Shown in pieces: positions 25,683 through 33,942 of a stretch of 64,000 nucleotides of DNA. The notes beneath the pieces were generated by a model. That model was given only the letters and a program-made list of their open reading frames with translations. It had not been told where the DNA came from and searched no databases. Numbering within the stretch: the stretch's first letter is position 1; each line of letters begins with the position of its first letter. The DNA is from JANNBN01 sp031430595. GTDB taxonomy: Bacteria; Actinomycetota; Acidimicrobiia; Acidimicrobiales; JANYDT01. The DNA is taken from positions 17,017-81,016 of the forward strand of contig JANPBU010000033.1 of the NCBI GenBank assembly GCA_031430595.1, in the 5' to 3' direction. The translations under genes and the position numbers were made by a program.

Positions 25683-26515
25683 TGCGACAGCTAAGAAGGT
25701 CAAAGGTGGCTGGGATTTGCGCAAACCTTGCGCTCACGGCGATCGTGTTGGCCTTCATCGGGCCAATGTTGTGGATGGTTGCCGCAGCGTTCAATCCAAC
25801 GGCTCAGCTGTCGTTCGATGTTCCCAAAAACCCCAGCCTGGCAAACTTCGAACGGGTTGCCACCTGGGAGAAGTTGTTCCGGCCGCTACTTAACTCGATG
25901 GTGCTTTCGATCTCGGCTTCGTTCGTCACGGTCGTCACGGCATGCCTTTGTGCGTATCCGTTGTCGCGCCACAAGTTGAAATTCGGTACAGCCTTCCTCT
26001 ATCTCATTTTGCTAGGAAGCGGCCTTCCAATCATCGCCCTGATGATTCCCACCTACCGGATGTTTACCAAGCTGCACTTCACCGACAGCACAGTGATGAC
26101 CGCGCTGTTCATGGCCGGGACCAGCCTTCCCTTCGCCATTTGGCTGGCCCGAAATTTCATCGATGGTGTTCCGATTTCGTTGGAAGAGGCAGCACGCATA
26201 GATGGTGCAACGACCTGGCAGGTCATGAGACTTGTAGTGTTGCCCTTGATTCGACCAGGGATGATCGTGCTTTCGATTTACTCACTGATAGGCAACTGGG
26301 GAAACTTCTTCGTGCCCTTCATCCTGTTCAACGACCCGAAGAAGCTCACTGCGTCGGTGGCGATTTACAACTATTTCAACAGCCTCGGCGGCGTGTATTT
26401 CGGCCGAGTTGCTGCCTTCGCCATCCTGTACTCGGCACCAGCCGTGATTTTGTATATCTCCATTTCTCGGACACTCGGGCGCTCGTTCTCGTTCTCGGGT
26501 GCCGTCAAAGAATAA
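25682..26515 (+). CDS. ABC transporter permease, MalG type
   Basis: Second permease of the importer, 277 residues, six spans. Family landmarks: MVAAAFNPTAQL after the first span and the EAA loop EEAARIDGATTWQVMRLVVLPLIRPG (about 166-191). GTG 25682 shares its G with the TAG of the previous gene. An ATPase such as the shared MsmK/UgpC type must come from elsewhere in the genome. Confidence 0.93.
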   Translation: MRQLRRSKVAGICANLALTAIVLAFIGPMLWMVAAAFNPTAQLSFDVPKNPSLANFERVATWEKLFRPLLNSMVLSISASFVTVVTACLCAYPLSRHKLKFGTAFLYLILLGSGLPIIALMIPTYRMFTKLHFTDSTVMTALFMAGTSLPFAIWLARNFIDGVPISLEEAARIDGATTWQVMRLVVLPLIRPGMIVLSIYSLIGNWGNFFVPFILFNDPKKLTASVAIYNYFNSLGGVYFGRVAAFAILYSAPAVILYISISRTLGRSFSFSGAVKE

Positions 26516-26532
26516 TCATGAGGAACTTTTTT

Positions 26533-27774
26533 ATGAGCGCAACCGTCAGTGCGATGCTAGGTAAAGTCGAAGTTGGGCGCCTTCTGGAATGCCCGAAGAC
26601 CATGACCAATGGGCCCTGCGGCGGTGTTGGCATCGATGGAACATGCGAAGTTGACCACATCAACTTGTGCGTTTGGTGGGAAGCCTTGGATGGAGTGCGG
26701 GTCGAAGATCAAGTTTGGGGATTGTCACCTCGTCGTCCACCTGACTGGTCATCGAACGGACGCTGGTCTGATCCATTTGTGGCCGAGCCGAAAGTCGGCG
26801 CACCAGTCGACCACTTGCTGGATAAAGACGCCCGACCGGTGCGCACCGGAAGCCAATTCGAGCACGCCCTGCGGTCAGGAAAGTTCGTCGTGACCTGCGA
26901 GATAAATCCGCCCGATAGTGCGGACGCCAAAGTTCAACTCGAACAGGTTCGGCTACTGCAGGGCACCTTCGATGCGGTTCACATCAGCGACAACTCGTTG
27001 GCTTCACCACACATGTGTGGCCTTGCGCTCGCCGCATTGATCGAGCAACAAGGTATGGAAACCATCCTCCACATGACATGTCGTGACCGCAACAGAAACA
27101 TGCTGCAAGCTGACCTTCTTGGGGCGGCGGCACTCGGGGTGAAGCATGTGCTGTGCATCACCGGCGACCACCCTGCAATTGGTGATCACCCAGATGCCAA
27201 ACCGGTCTTTGACCTTGATGCACTTTCTTGGATTGAGACCGTCAAACAACTCCGCGATGAGGGGACGTTGATGTCGGGACGAGCATTGCATCACACCCCC
27301 AAACTGTTAATTGGGGGAGGTGCAGAACCCACATCACCCCCTTTTGAGTTTCGTCCCAACCGTTTAGCGAGCAAAGTCGCGGCAGGCCTTGATTTTGCGG
27401 TGACCCAGGTTGTCTACGACATGGATCGTCTGCGCGCGTACATGCGGAGGGTAATCGATCTGGGCCTCGATCGAAAGATTCACATTTTGGTAAGTGTCGG
27501 CGCACTGGGTGGCCCAGCGATGGCTCGCGGGATGAACAACTCAACCCCGGGGGTGATGATTCCAGACGAGGTCATTCGCCGTCTGGAGTCAGCCCCACCC
27601 GGAAGACGAAGCGAAGAAGGAGTCAAGATTTGTGTTGAGCAGATCGAGGAACTTCTTGAGATGCCGGGCATATCGGGAGTAGACATCATGGATGTTGACC
27701 CGGAGCGATACCTCGAGTTGGTCGAAGTCTCGGGATTGAATAAGCACCCGATGGCTGCTGGACGGGCGAAATGA
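26533..27774 (+). CDS. Two-domain methylenetetrahydrofolate-reductase-like protein
   Basis: A 413-residue protein with an N-terminal Cys-rich MTHFR-C-type domain (CPKTMTNGPCGGVG, about residues 18-31; then TCEVDHINLC) ahead of the MetF TIM-barrel domain (about 120-400: VTCEINPPDS, VHISDNSLASP, HMTCRDRNRNMLQADLLGAAALGVKHVLCITGDHP, TQVVYDMD). The same two domains form MetV-MetF in acetogens. ATG 26533 has AGGAA seven bases upstream and 17 bases separate it from the permease stop; a long upstream reading frame over the permease is a shadow. It probably handles a folate-bound methyl group made or consumed in the breakdown of the imported compound; the direction is unknown. Confidence 0.88.
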   Translation: MSATVSAMLGKVEVGRLLECPKTMTNGPCGGVGIDGTCEVDHINLCVWWEALDGVRVEDQVWGLSPRRPPDWSSNGRWSDPFVAEPKVGAPVDHLLDKDARPVRTGSQFEHALRSGKFVVTCEINPPDSADAKVQLEQVRLLQGTFDAVHISDNSLASPHMCGLALAALIEQQGMETILHMTCRDRNRNMLQADLLGAAALGVKHVLCITGDHPAIGDHPDAKPVFDLDALSWIETVKQLRDEGTLMSGRALHHTPKLLIGGGAEPTSPPFEFRPNRLASKVAAGLDFAVTQVVYDMDRLRAYMRRVIDLGLDRKIHILVSVGALGGPAMARGMNNSTPGVMIPDEVIRRLESAPPGRRSEEGVKICVEQIEELLEMPGISGVDIMDVDPERYLELVEVSGLNKHPMAAGRAK

Positions 27775-28220
27775 AATACACGCTCGACGGTGCGGGCCAA
27801 CCACCGCGCGGCTCGTATTCAGACGATCAACTTGAGCTTGTACTTCGACAAATCTCGCTTTGGGAAACGAATCGCGACGATGTCGGTGCCTTCAATGATT
27901 GGCTCCCGGACGGAGTTCTCGTTGCGCCTCGCGGGGTACGAGTTGCCGTGCCTGACATCGCTTCAGCCATTGCCGGATGGCATGAATTGTTTATGGACTT
28001 ACGAATAGAGGTGTCGTCGCTCTTCGCATCGATCGATGGCTGCTGGTTGGCTATCGAATGGACATGGAACATGACCCGGCGATCAGATGGGGCCCAAGAC
28101 AGCACCCCTGATTCGATAATCGTTGAACTTCGTGAGGGCAAGATTGTCGAATGGCGTGAGTACTTCGACACATTCGGATCAGTTGAGTTCAGTGAAAGTC
28201 CAAGTGCAACGCTCGATTAG
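27771..28220 (+). CDS. NTF2/SnoaL-like protein
   Basis: A 149-residue protein that fits the NTF2 or SnoaL-like fold: LVLRQISLWETNRDDVGAFNDWLPDGVLVAPRG at the start, then WHELFMDLRIEVSSLFASIDG and the Trp-rich strand WLAIEWTWNMTRR, and VELREGKIVEWREYFDTF at the end, a common signature of the fold. Many such proteins are small enzymes or ligand-binding partners in catabolic operons. The ATG overlaps the previous stop (ATGA). Specific activity not assignable. Confidence 0.8.
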   Translation: MKYTLDGAGQPPRGSYSDDQLELVLRQISLWETNRDDVGAFNDWLPDGVLVAPRGVRVAVPDIASAIAGWHELFMDLRIEVSSLFASIDGCWLAIEWTWNMTRRSDGAQDSTPDSIIVELREGKIVEWREYFDTFGSVEFSESPSATLD

Positions 28221-28680
28221 CCAAGGCCGGGAAGGTGACCCTTTCATAGGTGTGTTCGTATATGGGAGGTGTCTCGAAGCGACCTGTCTTGTGAACATCA
28301 CACATCATCACGTAATGTCGTATGAGATAACCCCTTAGGGGAAATTCCGGGGACACTCAGCGATGTCCCAATGTTGGGAACAATCCGCCCCTGTGAGCCT
28401 CAGACTGGCCTCGAAAATCCTGTTTGGCGAGCAATGTTGACGCAATCAATCAACGATTTCTCACACCAAAGATCGAACCTATTCAGTATCTAGACCACTA
28501 CCGTCATGTAACTCGAAAACTGTGAGTCAGTCACACACTGTCACACTGAATGTGGTAGAACTCGGTTCATTAAACTCCCACGTTGATAGCCGTAAAACAA
28601 AAAATTTTAACCTCTTGATTCTTCAATAATGTGACAAAAAAGGATGAGATGTGACTCATGGTATGTTACAAAGTGTGACC
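28221..28680. promoter_or_regulatory. AT-rich intergenic control region with repeated TGTGAC sites
   Basis: No supportable gene in 460 bases, which are clearly more AT-rich than the flanking sequence. Near the XRE gene TGTGAC recurs at 28630, 28650 and 28674. Two inverted copies (GTCACA) lie at 28530 and 28540, and 28521-28535 is a near-palindrome TGTGA-GTCAG-TCACA. The spacing of 20 and 24 bases suggests operators on one DNA face, probably for the XRE protein or a CRP-like factor. The T- and A-rich stretch 28590-28640 likely holds the promoter. Confidence 0.55.
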
Positions 28681-29115
28681 ATGACCCCAAAACCGATCCG
28701 ACCAAAACCTGCACGGCCCGCCAACGGGCCTGAATGGGAGCGTCTCGCAGAAGCGATGATCGCACGCCGCGAGGAACTCAATCTGAGCCAACGAGCATTC
28801 GTCCGGCGCGCCGATATATCGCTGTCCGGGTACTCGCCATTAGAGACCGTGAAACTCGGTTACACGCCGTCGTCGAAAACTCTCCGCCAAATATCTACCG
28901 CTATGGGATGGACGAAAGAATCATGCCAACTCATTCTTGACGGCAAACCCCCTATCCTCGCCGTGATCGCCGAACCGGAACCAAGCGAGACGATCGGAAC
29001 AATTTCGCTCGATGCATTCGGCATCGACGTTGCAGTCCTCAAACAGAAAGACCCGGAGGCATATGTCATGCTCGTTCAAATGGCCCGTCGGCTCGCACTT
29101 GGACACCACCGGTGA
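28681..29115 (+). CDS. XRE-family DNA-binding protein
   Basis: A 144-residue protein with a helix-turn-helix at about 22-82 (ERLAEAMIARREELNLSQRAFVRRADISLSGYSPLE, then KTLRQISTAMGW). The second half (about 95-144) has a short helical end with no known domain. ATG 28681 is chosen over GTG 28651 and ATG 28663, because those lie among the TGTGAC sites, which look like operators; no clear ribosome site precedes any of them. It overlaps the next gene (GTGA). It looks like a phage- or plasmid-type regulator and probably controls its own operon. Confidence 0.75.
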   Translation: MTPKPIRPKPARPANGPEWERLAEAMIARREELNLSQRAFVRRADISLSGYSPLETVKLGYTPSSKTLRQISTAMGWTKESCQLILDGKPPILAVIAEPEPSETIGTISLDAFGIDVAVLKQKDPEAYVMLVQMARRLALGHHR

Positions 29116-29336
29116 CGGCTCAGCTTTGCCCGTCGTGTGGTGTCGGCTACCTCGACCCGCAATCGCGGGATCTCACCCGAAAGGTCCGAGTGAAGTTCGG
29201 GTTCTTCTGGGTGATCTTGACGCTCGTCACCGTCGGGCTTGCCTGGTTGGTGTGGCTCGTACTACCCCGCAAGACGGAGGTTGTCTCCGTCGACCGGTAC
29301 AACAAGTGCCGGAGTTGCGGGGTCGAGTCCCGGTAA
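29112..29336 (+). CDS. Small zinc-ribbon membrane protein
   Basis: A 74-residue protein with a CxxC near the N-terminus (CPSCGVGYLD), one membrane span (FFWVILTLVTVGLAWLVWLVL, about 30-50) and a second CxxC near the C-terminus (KCRSCGVESR). The four Cys could bind zinc on one side of the membrane, if both ends stay in the cytoplasm after folding back, but one span puts them on opposite sides, so separate sites are also possible. It is coupled to the XRE gene by overlap. Function unknown. Confidence 0.65.
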   Translation: MTAQLCPSCGVGYLDPQSRDLTRKVRVKFGFFWVILTLVTVGLAWLVWLVLPRKTEVVSVDRYNKCRSCGVESR

Positions 29337-29465
29337 TCCCTCACCGTAGGTGCACATTGTCTTTTGCTGCACCAGGAACAATTCTGCAAGGTGACATTTA
29401 GGTGACTATCGGTGACGATACGATCCGGACAAGCCCGCAAAGCCTGTAAACACGGGGTTGTGATG

Positions 29466-29857
<392 letters not shown>

Positions 29858-29870
29858 ATCACCCAAAAGC

Positions 29871-30242
29871 TTATCGGGCGCGCGAGGAGCCGTTCGAAAC
29901 CATTCCTCCGAACGCCCCGATGCTTGCACCCAACAGTGCAGCAAACAAAACACCGAGAATTCGACCAGGGTCTTGGACCAAGCCGACCAGCGAAAGCGGA
30001 ACCGCCGTCAGTACTCCGGCTGCTGCACCATTGGAAAGGGGGGCTGCGCGTTCAAGCAGCCCCGAGCGGAAGCCTCCAAGCAGACACCCAAAGACCCCGA
30101 ATACAGTCGCCACGATGGTGCGGGTTCCGCTTGTCCAATCGAACGCTGCGCCTCCGCCAACCGCTACGGCAACGCCGAACGCAGCACAAATCCAACCGGT
30201 GATCGCGCCGCCGAATGCCTTGCTCCAATTGATCGTCTTCAC
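29871..30242 (-). CDS. Small membrane protein upstream of rnpB
   Basis: A 123-residue membrane protein with four hydrophobic segments (AFGGAITGWICAAFGVAVAV, TIVATVFGVFGCLLGGF, GAAAGVLTAVPLSLVGLV, GVLFAALLGASIGAFGG), rich in Gly and Ala, consistent with small-residue packing. The ATG overlaps the Nudix stop (ATGA), so it is cotranslated with that gene. No specific family recognised. Confidence 0.72.
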   Translation of the reverse strand: MKTINWSKAFGGAITGWICAAFGVAVAVGGGAAFDWTSGTRTIVATVFGVFGCLLGGFRSGLLERAAPLSNGAAAGVLTAVPLSLVGLVQDPGRILGVLFAALLGASIGAFGGMVSNGSSRAR

Positions 30243-30769
30243 GTGGGGTTAACTCCCTGTTCGGATGTCGGTGCGACTCGCCAACGGTTTCCTTCCGCCA
30301 CCACAAGACCCAAATTGGGGTCGAGCAGGTACCGAGTGAAGTCGTTGAGTTGGGGCATGTCGACTGGTGTACACCACCGAAAGCCTCGCAGTTCCCACGT
30401 CACAACATGAAGCCGAATTGCCGTTGCCCGGTCAAGTTGGGCAACCGCAACGTGTTCATCATGGTTTTTTCGATGGATGATCAGGGCCAATGGCGGTGAA
30501 GGTGCTTCAGGCGGAAACGCAATCTCTTCGGTAAGTTCGCGTCGGATTCCGGCGACCGGATCCTCAACAGGATTCAGGAAACCCCCGGCTAGATTCCACT
30601 GCTTTCTGTAACGGGCGTGAACGAACAGCATTCGGCCGGTGTGATCGATGAGGAGCGCGACCCCTCCTCGTGCGCGGGGTCCACCCGTGGCTGCCCGGGC
30701 AACCGTCGTCAGTGCACCAAACACTTCGCGAGCGTGGCCACCGACAATCGCCGTTCGGTTTCCGATCAC
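30239..30769 (-). CDS. Nudix hydrolase
   Basis: A 176-residue Nudix-fold pyrophosphohydrolase. The Nudix box is GGFLNPVEDPVAGIRRELTE (about 73-92) followed by EIAF, matching the GX5EX7REUXEE pattern with Ala in the usual Gly place. GTG 30769 is preferred over ATG 30853, because AGGA lies seven bases upstream, and because a longer form would run through the Fur-box region. Substrate unknown. It is divergent from the Fur-family gene and so may fall under its control. Confidence 0.85.
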   Translation of the reverse strand: MIGNRTAIVGGHAREVFGALTTVARAATGGPRARGGVALLIDHTGRMLFVHARYRKQWNLAGGFLNPVEDPVAGIRRELTEEIAFPPEAPSPPLALIIHRKNHDEHVAVAQLDRATAIRLHVVTWELRGFRWCTPVDMPQLNDFTRYLLDPNLGLVVAEGNRWRVAPTSEQGVNPT

Positions 30770-30834
30770 TATTCCATCCTGCCATCGCCGCTTCGTTTGA
30801 GCGACCAGAAATTTGGAGTGACCAGATAACAAGC

Positions 30835-30850
30835 ATTGTTTGTAAACAAT
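30835..30850. promoter_or_regulatory. Fur/PerR-like palindromic box
   Basis: ATTGTTTGTAAACAAT, seven-base perfect arms around GT, lies in the gap between the Nudix and Fur-family genes, 23 bases before the regulator start. Position and symmetry point to autoregulation and to control of the Nudix gene. A close copy occurs before the rubrerythrin gene. Confidence 0.7.
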
Positions 30851-30873
30851 CATTTTCGTTTAGGCTGTGGACT

Positions 30874-31299
30874 ATGAAGAGCCCAGCCGAGTTGATCGAG
30901 CGTTTTCGTGAGGAGGGTCTCAAAGTCACGCCACAACGCGAACTGGTGTTTCGACTGATGCACGAGAACCAACTTCATCCGACCGCCGAGTCAGTCTTTG
31001 GTGCAGCCCGAGAAGTTATGCCGACGATTTCTCTAAAGACCGTATACGCAGTACTCAACGACCTGAAGTCTCTTGGCGAAATACAGTCCATCGATGTTGG
31101 CTCTGGTGCGGCCAGATTCGACCCGAACGTCGGCGAACACCATCACGTTGTTTGCCGGTTATGTGGTGTCATTGGCGATGTGCTCGTCGATACACGTGAC
31201 TTGGTGATGGCTCCATCAGATCACGAAGGGTTTGCCATCGACAATGTCGAAGTTACCTTTCGTGGTGTGTGCCGTAATTGTACGACCAAACAGTTGTAA
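30874..31299 (+). CDS. Fur-family regulator, PerR type
   Basis: A 141-residue Fur-superfamily protein, most like PerR because it sits with rubrerythrin. N-terminal winged helix with the specific helix TISLKTVYAVLNDL (about 50-63), then the metal site EHHHVVCRLCGVIGDV (about 89-104) and the C-terminal pair CRNC (about 134-137) of the structural zinc site. ATG 30874 follows the palindromic box. It should repress peroxide and iron genes in the presence of metal and be released on peroxide oxidation. Direct assays would be needed to separate PerR from Fur. Confidence 0.88.
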   Translation: MKSPAELIERFREEGLKVTPQRELVFRLMHENQLHPTAESVFGAAREVMPTISLKTVYAVLNDLKSLGEIQSIDVGSGAARFDPNVGEHHHVVCRLCGVIGDVLVDTRDLVMAPSDHEGFAIDNVEVTFRGVCRNCTTKQL

Positions 31300-31308
31300 G
31301 TAAACATA
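31294..31308. promoter_or_regulatory. Second Fur/PerR-like box before rubrerythrin
   Basis: TTGTAAGTAAACATA differs from the box at 30836-30850 at only four of 15 positions. It covers the last codons and the stop of the regulator gene, 44 bases before the rubrerythrin start. It probably puts rubrerythrin under the control of the upstream regulator. Confidence 0.55.
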
Positions 31309-31352
31309 GTAAGTCTTTTTCGCAATACACCCCAAATAATCAAGGAGAAACC

Positions 31353-31772
31353 ATGTCCCTCAAGGGCACAAAAACCGAAGACAATTTGAAGCACGCCTTT
31401 GCCGGTGAAAGCCAAGCAAATCGCCGCTACCTCTACTTTGCACAAAAGGCTGACATCGAAGGCCTTCCTGACGCAGCTGGCCTGTTCAAAAATGTTGCAG
31501 ACGGCGAAACTGGGCATGCCCACGGCCACCTCGAATACTTGGCCACCATGGGCTCGGGTGACCCAGCAACAGGTATGGCAATCGGAGCGACTGAAGACAA
31601 CTTCAAGTCAGCCATCGAAGGCGAAACGTACGAGTACACCGAAATGTATCCGGGCTTCGCAAAGTCAGCACGTGATGAAGGCTTCAACGAAATTGCAGAT
31701 TGGTTCGAGACACTTGCTCGGGCTGAAAAGTCACACGCTGGTCGATTTCAACAGGGCCTTGACGCCCTCTAG
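31353..31772 (+). CDS. rbr: Rubrerythrin, diiron domain only
   Basis: A 139-residue four-helix ferritin-like protein, a diiron peroxidase that reduces hydrogen peroxide. The metal Glu and His are visible: AFAGESQANRRYLYFAQKA (about 13-31), GETGHAHGHLEYL (about 51-63), EGETYEYTEMYPGFAKSA (about 88-105) and ARAEKSHAGRF (about 123-133). The usual C-terminal rubredoxin domain is missing, so electrons must come from another protein, perhaps the following Fe-S protein. AAGGAG lies before ATG 31353. Confidence 0.93.
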   Translation: MSLKGTKTEDNLKHAFAGESQANRRYLYFAQKADIEGLPDAAGLFKNVADGETGHAHGHLEYLATMGSGDPATGMAIGATEDNFKSAIEGETYEYTEMYPGFAKSARDEGFNEIADWFETLARAEKSHAGRFQQGLDAL

Positions 31773-31877
31773 GTCGTTGTAACAACAGACGTAGTACCAG
31801 TCGGGGGTAGAGAGTTTTTCTGCTCCCGATCGTAATTTCTCAGTTCACCCACTTCCTTAGATTTACTTGGTGTTTTT

Positions 31878-33191
31878 GTGACGACCACATATGATCCGAC
31901 CCACCCTCAATACTTCGAGGAAGCCGACCTTCGAGGCGAAATGAATCGGGTGTACGACCTCTGCCATGGGTGTCGCGTCTGCGTCAATCTGTGTACATCG
32001 TTTCCAACCTTGTTTCGATCGATCGATCAGCACGATTCGCAAGAGTCGCATTTAATGACTGTGGCTGAGCAAGACCAGGTCGTTGATGAGTGTTTCCATT
32101 GCAAAAAGTGTGGTGACGTTTCGTGCCCGTATACGCCGGGCCAAGACCACGAGTGGCAGCTTGATTTTCCCGGTTTGATGCTTCGAGCAACAGCAATCAA
32201 GAAGCGCAAGGATCCGAAAAAGAAACTGGTTGACCAGGTTCTCGGGCGAACCGATCTACTGGGCAAAGTAGCCACGTTCGCCGCTCCAATGGCGAATTTT
32301 ACGACCCAAACACCCGGCTCGCTACCCCGCAAGGTTATAGAAAAGACCTTGGGAATCGCTTCCATGCGGGTGCTGCCGCCTTACTCGCGGCAACGGTTCT
32401 CGACTTGGTTCAAAAAGCGGGCCAAGCCAATCCTGAATAATCCACAAGCCAAGGTAGCGATTTTTCCGACTTGCGTCATTGAATACCAAAACGCAGCAAT
32501 CGGACACGATCTCGTGAAAGTCTACGAACACAACAATGTGTCGTGTTCGCTGCCGGCTGGTGTCAGATGCTGCGGTGCGCCCTGGTTGCATTCTGGTGAT
32601 GTTGATCAGTTTCGACAGCAGGCATCAAAAAACGTTGGTGCTCTGGCCGACGCAATTCGATCAGGTCTTGACATAGTTGTACCGCAACCAACCTGCAGTT
32701 TTGTGCTGAAGAAAGACTATCCGCTGTACCTCAAGGGTACGAGCTACGAAGCCGACGCGAAGCTAGTTGGTCTGCATACATACGACTCGTCGGAGTACCT
32801 GTGGAAGCTACACAAAGCGCCAGACAGGTCAATCAAAACAGAGTTCCCCGGGTTCGTTCCTGCAACAGTGTCGTATCACGTGTCGTGTCATCTTCAAGCG
32901 CAACGAAGCGGGCTGAAAAGCCGTGATCTTATTAAGCTGACTGGATCAAAGATCACCCTGGTCAACCGTTGCTCTGGCATCGACGGAACCTGGGGTTATC
33001 GGGCTGCCAATTACGACATTGCGAAGAAAATAGCGAAACCGTTAGGTGAAGCACTGAAGGCAGCTGCCTCTGAGGTCATCACCGGTGATTGCAACCTGGC
33101 CAACGGAGCCATTCAAGAAGAAACCGGTATCACGGCGGTTCATCCGTTACAGGTCATGGCTCGCGCCTATGGCCTCTCTGAGGAGCGGTAG
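31878..33191 (+). CDS. GlpC/HdrD-like iron-sulfur protein
   Basis: A 437-residue electron-transfer protein resembling anaerobic glycerol-3-phosphate dehydrogenase subunit C and heterodisulfide reductase subunit D. N-terminal 4Fe-4S sets: CHGCRVCVNLC (about 29-39) and CFHCKKCGDVSC (about 72-83). Two CCG-type blocks follow: RCCGAPWLHSGD (about 232-243) and later cysteines around 336 and 403, where CCG proteins hold a cluster. Starts at GTG 31878 with a weak ribosome site. Between rubrerythrin and DUF3501, it is likely an electron donor for peroxide reduction. Confidence 0.88.
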   Translation: MTTTYDPTHPQYFEEADLRGEMNRVYDLCHGCRVCVNLCTSFPTLFRSIDQHDSQESHLMTVAEQDQVVDECFHCKKCGDVSCPYTPGQDHEWQLDFPGLMLRATAIKKRKDPKKKLVDQVLGRTDLLGKVATFAAPMANFTTQTPGSLPRKVIEKTLGIASMRVLPPYSRQRFSTWFKKRAKPILNNPQAKVAIFPTCVIEYQNAAIGHDLVKVYEHNNVSCSLPAGVRCCGAPWLHSGDVDQFRQQASKNVGALADAIRSGLDIVVPQPTCSFVLKKDYPLYLKGTSYEADAKLVGLHTYDSSEYLWKLHKAPDRSIKTEFPGFVPATVSYHVSCHLQAQRSGLKSRDLIKLTGSKITLVNRCSGIDGTWGYRAANYDIAKKIAKPLGEALKAAASEVITGDCNLANGAIQEETGITAVHPLQVMARAYGLSEER

Positions 33192-33193
33192 AC

Positions 33194-33802
33194 ATGAGTA
33201 AGCAAAGCAAACTTACCCTCGCCGATGTGCTTGATACACGTGCATACGAACGCGAACGCGACAGTATTCGAAGCTCAGTGATGGATTTGAGGGTGGTGCG
33301 GCGAATACACCTCGGAACGGTCATCAGCCTCGTATTCGAAAACCGCGAAACAATGTTGTACCAAGTTCAAGAAATGGCCCGGGCCGAGAAGATGGTGACC
33401 GACGCCCAGGTTCAGCATGAACTCGACACGTATAACGAACTCATTCCAGACCCAGGGTTTTTGTCGGCGACTTTGTTCATCGAATGTACGACTGACGAGG
33501 AAATGAAACTTTGGTTCCCGCAACTTGTTGGCATTGAGCGATCAATCGAAATCAGGCTGGGTAACGACGATGACCCCGGCCAAATCGTGGTGAAGTCGAT
33601 CCCCGAAGCTGCGCACGATGCCCAACTCACCCGTGAAGGAACCACCTCGGCGGTGCATTACCTTCGCTTCGACGTTGGTAACGCGAACGCCGAACGATTC
33701 TTGACGGGGCCGACGGATATTGTGTGTACGCATCCTTCGTACCTCGAGCGGATGGACCTGACCGATGCAAATCGGCAATCGTTGGCCGGTGACCTGTTGT
33801 AA
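33194..33802 (+). CDS. DUF3501 family protein
   Basis: A 202-residue protein of the DUF3501 family, which is commonly found next to rubrerythrin and a GlpC-like protein. The opening (LTLADVLDTRAYERERDSIRSSVMDLRVVRRIHLGTVISLVFENRETMLYQVQEMARAE) is typical, and the middle contains a conserved NELIPDPGFLSATLFIE segment. It has no known cofactor motif. AUG at 33194 is preceded by GAGGAG at eight bases and lies two bases after the Fe-S gene. Biochemical role not known; partner in the same redox module is inferred. Confidence 0.87.
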   Translation: MSKQSKLTLADVLDTRAYERERDSIRSSVMDLRVVRRIHLGTVISLVFENRETMLYQVQEMARAEKMVTDAQVQHELDTYNELIPDPGFLSATLFIECTTDEEMKLWFPQLVGIERSIEIRLGNDDDPGQIVVKSIPEAAHDAQLTREGTTSAVHYLRFDVGNANAERFLTGPTDIVCTHPSYLERMDLTDANRQSLAGDLL

Positions 33803-33850
33803 CCCCGACCTGTTGTAACCCGACTTGTTGTAACTCACAATTGTTGTACC
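33791..33850 (+). repeat. About 16-bp tandem repeats at the end of DUF3501
   Basis: Four degenerate copies of GACCTGTTGTAACCC-like units (33791, 33807, 33822, 33838) begin at the last codons of DUF3501 and extend into the gap. The stop TAA is inside the first copy. The later copies differ more, so the array decays away from the gene. Confidence 0.85.
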
Positions 33851-33942
33851 TGAGGTGCCTTGGTTTTGGTTGGCACCAACGACAAAGCGTAAGGTCGGAA
33901 AACAAGGGATACCACCGGGTAGCCAGGTTCACGGAGCCAACT

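Noticed and set aside
25942..26532. Extended N-terminus for the MTHFR-like protein across the permease
   Set aside because: The upstream frame is the out-of-frame shadow of the permease; ATG 26533 has a clear ribosome site and the family domain begins there.
29300..29336. tRNA-like T-arm (GGGGTCGAGTCCC)
   Set aside because: No matching D-arm, anticodon or acceptor stem in the flanks; the bases code the CxxC end of the zinc-ribbon protein, and the loop lacks the usual TTC start.
31800..31845. Hairpin after rubrerythrin as a terminator
   Set aside because: The stem needs several wobble pairs, and the T-run is in the loop instead of after the stem; support is too weak to list.
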